From Sphingobacterium sp. SYP-B4668 (GTDB lineage Bacteria > Bacteroidota > Bacteroidia > Sphingobacteriales > Sphingobacteriaceae): DNA of 64,000 bases. The stretch covers positions 3,100,001 through 3,164,000 of the forward strand of contig NZ_CP115483.1 of NCBI RefSeq assembly GCF_027627455.1, in the 5' to 3' direction. Positions 44,748 through 53,364 of this stretch are shown piece by piece; the stretch's first letter is position 1, and every line of letters begins with the position of its first letter. The notes beneath the pieces are model-generated. The model was not told where the DNA came from, searched no databases, and saw only the letters and a program-made list of their open reading frames with translations. A program made the position numbers and the translations under genes.

Positions 44748-47196
44748 TTAGTTCCATATCGTGCTCCTTGGCAAATGTCGACCATTGCTCATATTTTGTT
44801 TGATCGGCATAAGTTGGATGAGTTTTGTAGTAAAAAAGCAACCGTTCTAAGGCATAAAAATATCGAGCATAGGCCATCGATTTCTCATAAAAGTCAATTG
44901 CCTTTTTAGCATTATGCTTTACCCCATATCCATGATCATAAAGAATACCGTAGTAAATATGTGCATAGGTCTCCTCATAGTCCTTCCTTAAGTAACGTTG
45001 TAGCGTTGTGTAATCTTCCTTCTTGTAATAAATCTCGGACATATTCTCTAAACTGGAATAACCTTTTTTTTCAGATTTTTTGTAATATTCGAGAGCCCTA
45101 TCATAATCCTGGTCAACGTGATTGCCATAAAAATATAAATCGCCAAGATTGCAAAGTGCTAAACCACTGCCTAAGGTTGCGGCTTTTTCATACGCGATTA
45201 TGGCGCGCGCTGTATCTTGGGAGTAGCCTATTCCATTTTGATATAAATACCCAATATCATTCCATGCGTTTGGATAGTCCTGTAAGGCTGCCTCCTCATA
45301 GTGCTGCACGCCTAAAGGTATGTCCTCAAACTCTGGATCCGTCGTATAAATACTCCCCAATTCAAAGGCCATGCGTGCATTACCACGTTGAGCGCCGATA
45401 GTATAATGTTGGATGGCGGACCTCACATCCCCCGCTTTGGCATGTGCCCTACCTTTTTGATATAATGTGTCGTCATCAAAATATGTCTCAAATCCGTTTC
45501 CCATCCGTTGGGTCCATTGCTTATAGTAATCTAGGAAGTAACGTTGATCTTCCTTTCTTAGATTATGTGCATTTTCATGCAATGCCCCCATCTGTCCATC
45601 CTTGACTTCACAAAGCTGCCTATTGTTATCCAACACCCACATTTTATCGTTGGAAAATAGGCATAGTAACTGTGAGCTATAATCCATTGGCTGGCATATA
45701 AAATCATATTTGTCGCTTAAGACCTTCATTTTTTGATCAAAATATTGCATACCGTCTACAAGGGTGATACGCAGTAACTCAAGGTGACAGTGCTCTATTT
45801 TCCTATGTTGCTGAGATATTGGAACCAACCATCGGTCTTGTAAAGCATGATATACGCCGTAGGCTCCCCCTTCGACAATAACGAACACATCGGGCATATA
45901 ATTACATAAGGCGTCTATATTCACTTTTTCTATCTCATGACCAGCCAATCTGTCTTGCTCCTGTTGAACATCATATAGATACCACCGCTTCTGCTTTATA
46001 TAGGCAATACTATTATAATCAGGTAACACAACAATACGATCGATTTCTTCTGCTAAGGTGGTGCCGTTAGGACTTAATATACTTATTTTCTGTTGGTATT
46101 TGTTAGGTGATACCCAATAATATCCTGCCGAAATCGGATGCAAGACATCTTCTAGGTATGCGCCTAGATAAACACCGTCCAGATTGTAATATCGCCTTTT
46201 GCTAGTTCCTCCATCTCTAGTTAGGATTAAATCGGGATATTCGAATTCAAATGGAAATTCAGAATCTTCTCCAATTACCTGCTCATTTTTAACATTCAAT
46301 AGGCAATAATTTCCACTTCTTTTCACATTAAAAAGACCTCCGTATAACTTGGCTTGCTCGTCATGTTGAGCAGGAATACTCCATTTGCCACTATCGATAT
46401 GGAGCACTCCCCATTGACTGTCTTGCAACGCTTCACCATATAATTGTCCATCAATCCTAAAAGCATCACAAGCGTCGTGATACTGACAAGGAACAACCTC
46501 CACCCCATTGTCATTGAGATAGCCATAGCGTCCATCTTTTTGTACGACCGCTATTCCGTCTGCCGTAAACTCATAAATATTTTCATATGTAGGTGGGACT
46601 AGCACATTGCCTTTGCTATCTTTTACTCCCCATAAATCGTCTTGTTCAAATATTTCAGCGCTGCTTTCTTTGTATGCGTCTTCATTCCAATATCCCAATC
46701 CGTAGTCAATCCAATCCTTTTGTAAGATTTCCAAAAATGATGCATATCCAGATTTCAAGACAATGTCGTTCAACAGATTAATATCTCTAGAAGACATAGC
46801 TAGATTATAAAACTTAGTTTTCTCCACAATTTCCTCTACCCAGTCTTTCGCCTGATCCCGGTGCCTTTCATCATTCATATTGAACACGTCCGTAGCATCC
46901 ATCATTAGGGTATTAAAGGGAAGATTTTCCAAAAATCCGAACATCTTACTAATGGCCGCCTCATACTTCTCTTGATGATGAAGCTGATAGGTATCTCCAA
47001 GGAGATTATAGAACGTTCTTAATCTGCTTATGCCTTCTTCCTTGTCAAAATATAGTAGGGTGCCCCTATTCCTTGGATTACCTGAGAACAAAGGAATTAA
47101 CAATTCTGGTATCGCATAATTCCATTCGCCAAGGTAATGGGGAAAATTGTCTTTACTCTTATAATCTATATTGTAAGTATAAATTCGATGTGCCAT
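44716..47196 (-). CDS. Large WG-repeat plus Sel1-repeat protein
   Basis: This 826-residue protein without signal peptide has an N-terminal domain of unknown type (MAHRIYTYNIDYKSKDNFPHYLGEWNYAIP, then LLYFDKEEGISRLRTFYN). WG repeats follow (about 180-440: LWGVKDSKGNVLVPPTYENIYEF, then GIAVVQKDGRYGYLNDNGVEVVP). The C-terminal part (about 575-790) is Sel1/TPR repeats (AIQHYTIGAQRGNARMAFELGSIY, NAWNDIGYLYQNGIGYSQDTARAIIAYEKAATLG). The combination suggests a protein-protein scaffold. It heads an operon with a secreted partner. A role in cell-envelope or inter-bacterial interaction is possible but unsupported. Confidence 0.8.
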   Translation of the reverse strand: MAHRIYTYNIDYKSKDNFPHYLGEWNYAIPELLIPLFSGNPRNRGTLLYFDKEEGISRLRTFYNLLGDTYQLHHQEKYEAAISKMFGFLENLPFNTLMMDATDVFNMNDERHRDQAKDWVEEIVEKTKFYNLAMSSRDINLLNDIVLKSGYASFLEILQKDWIDYGLGYWNEDAYKESSAEIFEQDDLWGVKDSKGNVLVPPTYENIYEFTADGIAVVQKDGRYGYLNDNGVEVVPCQYHDACDAFRIDGQLYGEALQDSQWGVLHIDSGKWSIPAQHDEQAKLYGGLFNVKRSGNYCLLNVKNEQVIGEDSEFPFEFEYPDLILTRDGGTSKRRYYNLDGVYLGAYLEDVLHPISAGYYWVSPNKYQQKISILSPNGTTLAEEIDRIVVLPDYNSIAYIKQKRWYLYDVQQEQDRLAGHEIEKVNIDALCNYMPDVFVIVEGGAYGVYHALQDRWLVPISQQHRKIEHCHLELLRITLVDGMQYFDQKMKVLSDKYDFICQPMDYSSQLLCLFSNDKMWVLDNNRQLCEVKDGQMGALHENAHNLRKEDQRYFLDYYKQWTQRMGNGFETYFDDDTLYQKGRAHAKAGDVRSAIQHYTIGAQRGNARMAFELGSIYTTDPEFEDIPLGVQHYEEAALQDYPNAWNDIGYLYQNGIGYSQDTARAIIAYEKAATLGSGLALCNLGDLYFYGNHVDQDYDRALEYYKKSEKKGYSSLENMSEIYYKKEDYTTLQRYLRKDYEETYAHIYYGILYDHGYGVKHNAKKAIDFYEKSMAYARYFYALERLLFYYKTHPTYADQTKYEQWSTFAKEHDMELNEEKRNEEID

Positions 47197-47411
47197 GGGT
47201 ATCGTTTTGTACGTGTAAAATAAAGCAAAAATAACAGTATGGACTATCCCTGCTATCCGCTATTTTTCACGAATGGCTCGCTCTTGTCCCAGGGAATATA
47301 CATGTAGATATGAGCCCATCTATAGCGAAGGATTGCGCATCTCCAATTAAAGATTAATCACACAAGGTTATTGTAAGGGATACCTCACCTTTCGACTCCA
47401 CGCCCGCATTA

Positions 47412-47933
47412 TCATCGATTTCCCTCCCATAGCCGCATTGCCTTTTCTTCTACTGTAAGCCATGTCCCATTTTTCTGCTTTCCAAATAGGCTTCGAAAAT
47501 CATAAGAATCAAAATTAAGCTGCAGTAATGGGTGGTAATATTGATCCATATACTGCGAAAAACGTTGTGCAAAGGTCTGATCCGTCCAATCCTGATCATA
47601 CAATTCGAAATGGCCTATGCGGTGTAAGATTTCACTTAGCTCGTCAAAGGAAATATCATCTACTTTAACTGCGTCTGGCAGTGCTATGCGAAAGACAAAT
47701 ACCTCTATACCCTCCTCTTCCCACCATTCGATAATGTTGTAGGGTGTCATATCCTTGCCTGTAAGCTCTTGAAGATGGCTTACAACATTTTGATAACCTA
47801 TGGAATGAGGATCTCCATAATTATCTACCAGGTGGTTATAATCTTGGATTAACTGCAAAATTTTAGGATAACGTTCTTCCGCAATCTCCAAATTAGGAGT
47901 TAATATAAGTCGCAAAATATTGTTCGAGTTCAT
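47412..47933 (-). CDS. Hypothetical protein, acidic
   Basis: This 173-residue cytoplasmic protein (pattern EERYPKILQLIQDYNHLVDNYGDP, GKDMTPYNIIEWWEEEGIEVFVFRIALP, HFELYDQDWTDQTFAQRFSQYMDQYYHPLLQL) is rich in aromatic and acidic residues, with no recognised domain. The composition recalls small immunity-type proteins of polymorphic-toxin systems, but no toxin gene is found beside it. It lies 215 bp upstream of the WG/Sel1 gene on the same strand. Confidence 0.65.
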   Translation of the reverse strand: MNSNNILRLILTPNLEIAEERYPKILQLIQDYNHLVDNYGDPHSIGYQNVVSHLQELTGKDMTPYNIIEWWEEEGIEVFVFRIALPDAVKVDDISFDELSEILHRIGHFELYDQDWTDQTFAQRFSQYMDQYYHPLLQLNFDSYDFRSLFGKQKNGTWLTVEEKAMRLWEGNR

Positions 47934-48144
47934 AGGTATTATGTTATGAGGGATAAAAACGAACGTCCTGTGCTCTTACAATTTACAGAAATGAATATAT
48001 CAATTCGTCGTAAATTAAATAAAAAAAAGCAATTTTTTCAAATCCCTGCTTCCCATTATATGTAGAAAGTTGGTCACTGTAATAGACGATCTAATGTGCT
48101 ATCGCGTTTCTTTCAAAAGTCAACTGAAATTGCTTTATAATTGG

Positions 48145-48543
48145 TTATAGAATGAGGGTCTTAGCTTGCAAAAAATTAAAAATCACTCTATCAACAGGTG
48201 AAATTATATTAAAATGCGTGGAGTCCAGGTAACCAATTTCTGCAATCTCCGAAGCGGCTATCAATTCACCTGTATATTCCGCTAGATAGCAGCTCATCTT
48301 AACATTGACGTTCTCATCATGGTTTGCGGCTTGTGCTTCAAAAGCTCCTATGTATTGCAAAGAGGAAATTGTTAAGTCCACTGTTAACTCCTCCTTTATT
48401 TCACGAGTCAGTGCTTCTACATCGTTTTCCAACAGTTCCCGTTTGCCTCCCGGAAGAAACCAAATTTCGGAATCCTTTGAGCGTGTGCTCAACACTTTAC
48501 CATCCTTTATGAATATCCACGCAAGCTTATCGATAGTTTTCAT
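48145..48543 (-). CDS. NUDIX hydrolase
   Basis: This 132-residue protein has the Nudix box GGKRELLENDVEALTREIKEELTV. The glutamates and REXXEE core are present, but the usual Gly after EEx is Thr. It hydrolyses nucleoside diphosphates linked to another moiety in the cytoplasm; the substrate is not predictable. It is divergent from a MutT-like gene 128 bp away. Confidence 0.88.
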   Translation of the reverse strand: MKTIDKLAWIFIKDGKVLSTRSKDSEIWFLPGGKRELLENDVEALTREIKEELTVDLTISSLQYIGAFEAQAANHDENVNVKMSCYLAEYTGELIAASEIAEIGYLDSTHFNIISPVDRVIFNFLQAKTLIL

Positions 48544-48671
48544 CTATTTGTTTTTGGGCATACTAAATATAAACAATAATACGACAATATCCGAGTGTGT
48601 CATCAAAACAATATCACATGTAGCCAAGGAGCGAAATCGATTCTAAATGCAAAAGCATTATCTTTACAGAT

Positions 48672-49055
48672 ATGCTACAAGTCACTTGCGCAATTATCGA
48701 ACATGAAGGCAAAATATTAATCTGTCAACGTTCATCAAAGATGACACTTCCCTTGAAATGGGAGTTCCCTGGCGGAAAAATAGAACCAGGAGAAAGTAAA
48801 AAAGTATGTCTTAGGCGAGAAATTGAGGAAGAATTAGGGATACAAATCTACATCCAAGAGGAACTGAGCCCAGTGGAGCACCACTATCCTAATTTTTCAT
48901 TGACCCTCTATCCATTTCGATGTGAGTTATGCAAAGGACAGCCTGTGGCTATGGAACACGCGCAAGCCATATGGATTCAAAAATCAGAGCTTGACAACTT
49001 TGATTGGGCTGAAGCTGACTTGCCCATTATAAAAGAATATCAGCAGCACCGTTAA
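48672..49055 (+). CDS. MutT-like (deoxy)nucleoside triphosphate pyrophosphohydrolase
   Basis: This 127-residue protein has the canonical Nudix box GGKIEPGESKKVCLRREIEEELGI. It also has an early VTCAIIEHEGKILICQRS strand and a C-terminal IQKSELDNFDWAEADLPII segment typical of MutT/8-oxo-dGTP diphosphatase or Ctp-type pyrophosphohydrolases. The likely job is removal of oxidised or non-canonical nucleotides. A TATCTTTA box lies only five bases before the ATG, so a leaderless transcript is conceivable. Confidence 0.88.
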   Translation: MLQVTCAIIEHEGKILICQRSSKMTLPLKWEFPGGKIEPGESKKVCLRREIEEELGIQIYIQEELSPVEHHYPNFSLTLYPFRCELCKGQPVAMEHAQAIWIQKSELDNFDWAEADLPIIKEYQQHR

Positions 49056-49205
49056 CATAGTGATAATCGATACTGCTCTCTTATGTACTAAAGTCAAATA
49101 TACCCCACTCACTCATACTCAAAATCGGACCGTAGATATCTTCCTATCTAAAAAAATAACGTGCACGTGAATTTCTAATAAGGGCATATACTACACAGTA
49201 CAGGC

Positions 49206-51545
49206 CTACGGATTGGGGGGCTGATTGTTATTAATGATTGTTTTTGGTGACGATATGCTATAGAAATTCAACTGCTCTGCTTCAAATTTTTGGTACAATG
49301 CTTTCAATACATCGTTTCTAAAGGGACCGGCATTGGCTGCAGCATTTATCCAACAGCCTAAATTAAGATACACCATGTCTTCGCTGACATCTTGAACACT
49401 TACATTAGTCCCTAAATGCTTCAGACAGTATATACTACTTTCCATTGCTTGAGTAGTCCATTGTATGGCTTGGGCCAGATCCACCTTCCGATCGACTTGT
49501 ATCGTAAAGCTAGTCCTACTATATTCTTGTGACAGTGTCCAGTTAACAAGCCTCCCAGAAAGCAAATCACCGTTAGGAATAATGACATCTGCTCCATCGC
49601 CGGTTTGTAATACGCTGGCTCTAATTCCTATTTCCTTCACGCGGCCCTTCTTATCCGCTAATTCTATCTGATCTCCGACACGAAACGGCTTGTCGAAAAC
49701 CAGAATAATACCAGATACGAAATTATTGATTATATTCTGCATGCCAAGTCCTATACCAACACTTAAAGCGCCGATTACAACGGTAAGTTTATCCAAACTC
49801 ATGCCCAAAGCTGAAACCGCAAAAAAGAAACCAATGAGGATAATTCCCAATCTAAACAGGGGAAAAAGTGTCATTTTTTGATTGTAGTCCTTATTTAATT
49901 TCCCATCTTGCCCTCCTAAAATGAGTAAGCTAATGTTCTTTTGAAGCCAATTGGTTAAAAACAAAAGCAATATAGCGATAAGCATGTTACCGACAGTGAA
50001 GGATATACTCCCTATTTTGCGAACTTTATTAAAGAAATCATCGCTTTTATCCAATAGACGTTCGATAAACTGAAGATTATTGGCAAAAACAATTATTGCC
50101 AAAAGAACGCAAACCAATCGAAGGATATCTCCGAGGACCTTAAGGGTTCGCTCTTCATTAAACCGACTCCAAAAACCACCCGATTCACGATCTTTTTTAA
50201 ATTGATTTCGAACGTCGTGCGTAATCATTGTTGAAAAAAACTGCAAAGTAAATGATTGAACGAAACCAACTGCACAGGCAATGCTAAAACTTCTGGCCAA
50301 ATTAACATATCCCAATGTGTTAGAGATAATGGCCAATACGCTCAGACAAGTGAATATTACATAAATAAATGAACTTATATATCCTGGAGCCTCTGGCGAT
50401 TTTATCTGCCTTTTGGTGTATGTCACTAAAAATAAAGCTACCAGATTGAATAGAATACAAATACCACGCAAAAATAAACCATCGTTGACAATCAAATTGG
50501 CTACTACTATTAAAATATAGAACAAGAATAGCGCGGCCAGTATTTTGCGCTGTCCTTTGGGAATTCGATCTAATAGCAAGAGGCTAAAAATAACCATGAT
50601 CATCAATTGGGAAGCTTGAATGAGAAATGTGGGAGTCACAAATTGCACAAGTGGCAGCAACGTTAGTAATAGGATAATCCCTTTTCCCAAAAGACGACAT
50701 ACTCGCCAAACATTATGAATTTTAAACGTTTGAGCAGTAGAAGTCTGTTTTCTGTTTCGGAATTCAAGAGTAAAAATCCAATACAAATATCCTACAGTCA
50801 GCACAATCAACAAAATACGAGATCCCCAATCCGTCTGATTGACATAACGATTTAAGGATTTAGTACTGGCATAGTTTTGCTTGATGCTGTTGACGATGTC
50901 ATTCCGAGTCACAGTTTGAGTATGAGCCCTCCAAAGCGAACTCTTTGTCTTGATGGCTCCTGTCTCATCCCCTTGATCTGATGTGACGATAGCATCACTT
51001 AGACTCAAAAGCACTCGAGGAGATTCGGACAACATCGTCTTTACTTTCTTTTCGATTTCTAATAGCGAGTCTAATTTGGTGGTGAGTTCCTTTTCAGCAT
51101 GTATTAGATAGCTATTGATTTGGATAGAAGTAGCAGCATACGGGTATTTAATTTTTAAGTTCAGAAACTTGTCTCTGGTATTGCTTACCCCATCCTTATA
51201 ATTGTTAATCGTATGTTCAAGGGATTTAAGTCGAACAATTTCATCTGTCGCCTCACGTCGCCATTGCTGCAACGTATCCGAGGGCACACTGGCTGAAGAA
51301 TTTGTATATTTTTTATGGTTTTCCGCTATCCTAGAAATGACATCACCAATATCTTTGGCTTTGATATTGGTGATGTAGCTTATGTTCAAATCTTTTAGTC
51401 CAGTCCGTAATGAATCCAAGCTTCTTGATATCGAATCGCTTACGTTCAGGCCACTGGCAATGGAGTCTTGTGCTACGCTTGTTCCGATACTACATATTAG
51501 AAAAGCAAAAAAGGAAAACAACTTCTTCATTATCAAATTATTCAT
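49206..51545 (-). CDS. Large MscS-family mechanosensitive channel
   Basis: This 779-residue protein has a signal peptide and a periplasmic coiled-coil region (about 25-235: SLDSLRTGLKDLNISYITNIKAKDIG, YLIHAEKELTTKLDSLLEIEKKVKTML). About ten membrane segments follow. The MscS core contains the pore helix (VIGALSVGIGLGMQNIINNFVSGIILVFDKPFRVGDQIEL) and the beta domain with RASVLQTGDGADVIIPNGDLLSGRLVNW. It resembles the large MscK/YbiO-type channels. It acts in the inner membrane during osmotic downshock. It stands alone, with an rtcB relic just upstream. Confidence 0.9.
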   Translation of the reverse strand: MNNLIMKKLFSFFAFLICSIGTSVAQDSIASGLNVSDSISRSLDSLRTGLKDLNISYITNIKAKDIGDVISRIAENHKKYTNSSASVPSDTLQQWRREATDEIVRLKSLEHTINNYKDGVSNTRDKFLNLKIKYPYAATSIQINSYLIHAEKELTTKLDSLLEIEKKVKTMLSESPRVLLSLSDAIVTSDQGDETGAIKTKSSLWRAHTQTVTRNDIVNSIKQNYASTKSLNRYVNQTDWGSRILLIVLTVGYLYWIFTLEFRNRKQTSTAQTFKIHNVWRVCRLLGKGIILLLTLLPLVQFVTPTFLIQASQLMIMVIFSLLLLDRIPKGQRKILAALFLFYILIVVANLIVNDGLFLRGICILFNLVALFLVTYTKRQIKSPEAPGYISSFIYVIFTCLSVLAIISNTLGYVNLARSFSIACAVGFVQSFTLQFFSTMITHDVRNQFKKDRESGGFWSRFNEERTLKVLGDILRLVCVLLAIIVFANNLQFIERLLDKSDDFFNKVRKIGSISFTVGNMLIAILLLFLTNWLQKNISLLILGGQDGKLNKDYNQKMTLFPLFRLGIILIGFFFAVSALGMSLDKLTVVIGALSVGIGLGMQNIINNFVSGIILVFDKPFRVGDQIELADKKGRVKEIGIRASVLQTGDGADVIIPNGDLLSGRLVNWTLSQEYSRTSFTIQVDRKVDLAQAIQWTTQAMESSIYCLKHLGTNVSVQDVSEDMVYLNLGCWINAAANAGPFRNDVLKALYQKFEAEQLNFYSISSPKTIINNNQPPNP

Positions 51546-51605
51546 GCAAACAAAAATAATCTTTTAAATAGATGGAATTCACTACTGCTTTCAAAATAAA
51601 ACATT

Positions 51606-51738
51606 TTAATCTTCTCGACTCCCATCAGCCCTACGAACAATCTTTGGAAAAAAGGCTTCTACCAGTATCCGCTAGGTCTTCTTGCGCAGCCATTACAGTA
51701 TGAATGTCTTTATAAGCCTCCAAGTGTTGTTCCTTTAC
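51606..51738 (-). pseudogene. C-terminal relic of an RtcB-type RNA ligase
   Basis: Minus strand: EAYKDIHTVMAAQEDL followed, after a one-frame shift, by FFPKIVRRADGSRED and a TAA at 51606-51608. AYKDI.xVMAAQ.DL and FFPKIV.. are the conserved C-terminal motifs of RtcB tRNA ligases. Nothing of the rest of the protein is present in this 309-bp gap. The frame break inside the motif region argues for a decayed duplicate. Confidence 0.7.
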
Positions 51739-51789
51739 ACTGCGCTATGACCATTTGGGACAATATAGATACGTTTATAGTGGTGTAAC

Positions 51790-51831
51790 AACAAGAGAGC
51801 TCCGTAAAAAAATTTAGGAGCTCCTCTGTTG
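51790..51831 (-). terminator. Hairpin after the acetyl esterase gene
   Basis: AACAAGAGAGCTCC (51790-51803) can pair with GGAGCTCCTCTGTTG (51817-51831) with one bulge. The loop is A/T-rich. No clean T run follows on the minus strand, so intrinsic termination is plausible rather than certain. Confidence 0.5.
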
Positions 51832-51854
51832 AATAAAAAAGATTGAGGTTAGAC

Positions 51855-53141
51855 TTATCTGGTTTGTTGTAGAAATCTACTTATCCACTCCATTGATTTG
51901 GTCCGTTGTTCGGGATAAGTATAATGGCCTGTATCCTCTGCAATAAAATATTCTTTGGGACCAGAAATGGTATTTAACGCAGCATATACTGTCGTGGGCG
52001 GACAGACTAAATCATTATATCCAAATCCATAGTAACCCGGGACCTGAATGTGACGTGCAAAATTAACAACATCATAGTATAACGAAGTTTTGATTTTTTC
52101 TGGTGTATTATTGATTTCCTTGTTGAACATATGCGGCCATCCTCCCGCCCGTCCATGCAAATATCCTGTCATATCGCACAATGCTGGATAAAATGAGACC
52201 AATCCCTTTACTCTCTTGTCCAACGATGCCGTCACAATAGACAATGCTCCGCCCTGGCTTCCACCATATGCAATAAGATTGGTACCATCGAACTCTGGCA
52301 GTGTAAAGATAAAATCGATTGCTCTCACACACCCCAAGTAGACACGTTTGTAATAGTACTGATCTCTATTTTCTAAGTTGATTGTATTGTAATTCTTCAG
52401 GGCTCCTTCAGCAAGATTCCAATAAACCTCGTTAGGAAGGTTGACAGGTATTCCATGGATACCAATTTCTAGTACAATATAGCCCTTGCTGGCATTCTCG
52501 ACATCTCCGTTATATGCTCTTACTCCGGCACCCGGCACTTTCAGAATTGCTGGATATTTGCCTTCCCCCTTTGGTACCGTGAGCATACCATATACTCTAG
52601 AACCACTTTCAAAATTCTGCACGTTAACATGATAAACATTTACCTTTTCCGTACACTTCTCAGGTAGTAGTGTCATCTTAACATCTAATGGTATCGCCGA
52701 CATCTTCGATTTTTCCTGATTCCAGAATTGTTCAAAATCATCCGGAAGCTGGGCAACGGGTGCTATCTTTTCAGGTTCGAACCCAACGGTAGCAAGACCC
52801 TTATATTCATTGCCTTCATACGTTGCGTTTACTTGACAACGTAGAAATCCCGCCTTTTTAAGCGTTCCGCCCTTAACTGTAATGACACCATTTTTTGCCG
52901 ACAGGACTTCGGAACGGGACGGCTTCATCATATCCTCAGAGATATCATATCTGATTTCCACGTCTTTCACAGGCACGTTATTTTTGAGCACTGTAATATT
53001 AAAGGTTGCTTCGTCCCCTAATTTGTACAGATAATCCGCATTCTGAGGGGCAACTAATACTTCCACTAGCTGCTTAGCGGGCTGTCCAAGCAACTGATGC
53101 GAGAAACAAAGGAGAAAAAATAGAAAAAATAGGTTTTTCAT
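51855..53141 (-). CDS. Secreted acetyl xylan esterase-like (AXE1/CE7 type) hydrolase
   Basis: This 428-residue protein has a signal peptide (LLCFSHQLLGQ) and an N-terminal beta-sandwich (about 25-125). An alpha/beta-hydrolase domain follows: Ser295 in AYGGSQGGAL, Asp377 in GFGYNDLVCPP and His406 in EDTGHYTYPEQ form the catalytic triad. LKVPGAGVRAYNG and AYGGSQGGALSIVTASLDKRVKGLVSFYPALCDM are typical AXE1/CE7-like segments. It should remove acetyl groups from the imported polysaccharide in the periplasm. It is last in the SusC/SusD transcript, with a hairpin in the 223-bp gap before it. Confidence 0.88.
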   Translation of the reverse strand: MKNLFFLFFLLCFSHQLLGQPAKQLVEVLVAPQNADYLYKLGDEATFNITVLKNNVPVKDVEIRYDISEDMMKPSRSEVLSAKNGVITVKGGTLKKAGFLRCQVNATYEGNEYKGLATVGFEPEKIAPVAQLPDDFEQFWNQEKSKMSAIPLDVKMTLLPEKCTEKVNVYHVNVQNFESGSRVYGMLTVPKGEGKYPAILKVPGAGVRAYNGDVENASKGYIVLEIGIHGIPVNLPNEVYWNLAEGALKNYNTINLENRDQYYYKRVYLGCVRAIDFIFTLPEFDGTNLIAYGGSQGGALSIVTASLDKRVKGLVSFYPALCDMTGYLHGRAGGWPHMFNKEINNTPEKIKTSLYYDVVNFARHIQVPGYYGFGYNDLVCPPTTVYAALNTISGPKEYFIAEDTGHYTYPEQRTKSMEWISRFLQQTR

Positions 53142-53280
53142 AATTATGATGGGTTTTTATTATCCGTTGATATCCTAAATATTTGATTAGGCTTGAGCTA
53201 GGTATTGTCCATAGGCATATTGAAATATTGCCCTATCGTATAGTCTATTAAAGGATGTACGAATACAATAATTCAGGTTG

Positions 53281-53307
53281 AATCTCCAACCCTTACAGTT
53301 GGAGATT
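53281..53307. other. Intergenic hairpin between SusD and esterase genes
   Basis: AATCTCCAAC (53281-53290) and GTTGGAGATT (53298-53307) form a perfect 10-bp stem with a 7-nt loop and no T tract in the minus direction. It may stabilise the 3' end of the SusD part or reduce downstream expression. Confidence 0.55.
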
Positions 53308-53364
53308 ACGGATATAAAGATATATTATTTTCCTGAATTGAGAAGTTAAGCTGAGCTGTCTTCG

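Noticed and set aside
50715..50735. Second LacI-type site (AAACGTTT) inside the MscS gene
   Set aside because: Only the 8-bp core matches; the outer bases of the 59872-59887 operator are missing and it lies within coding sequence.
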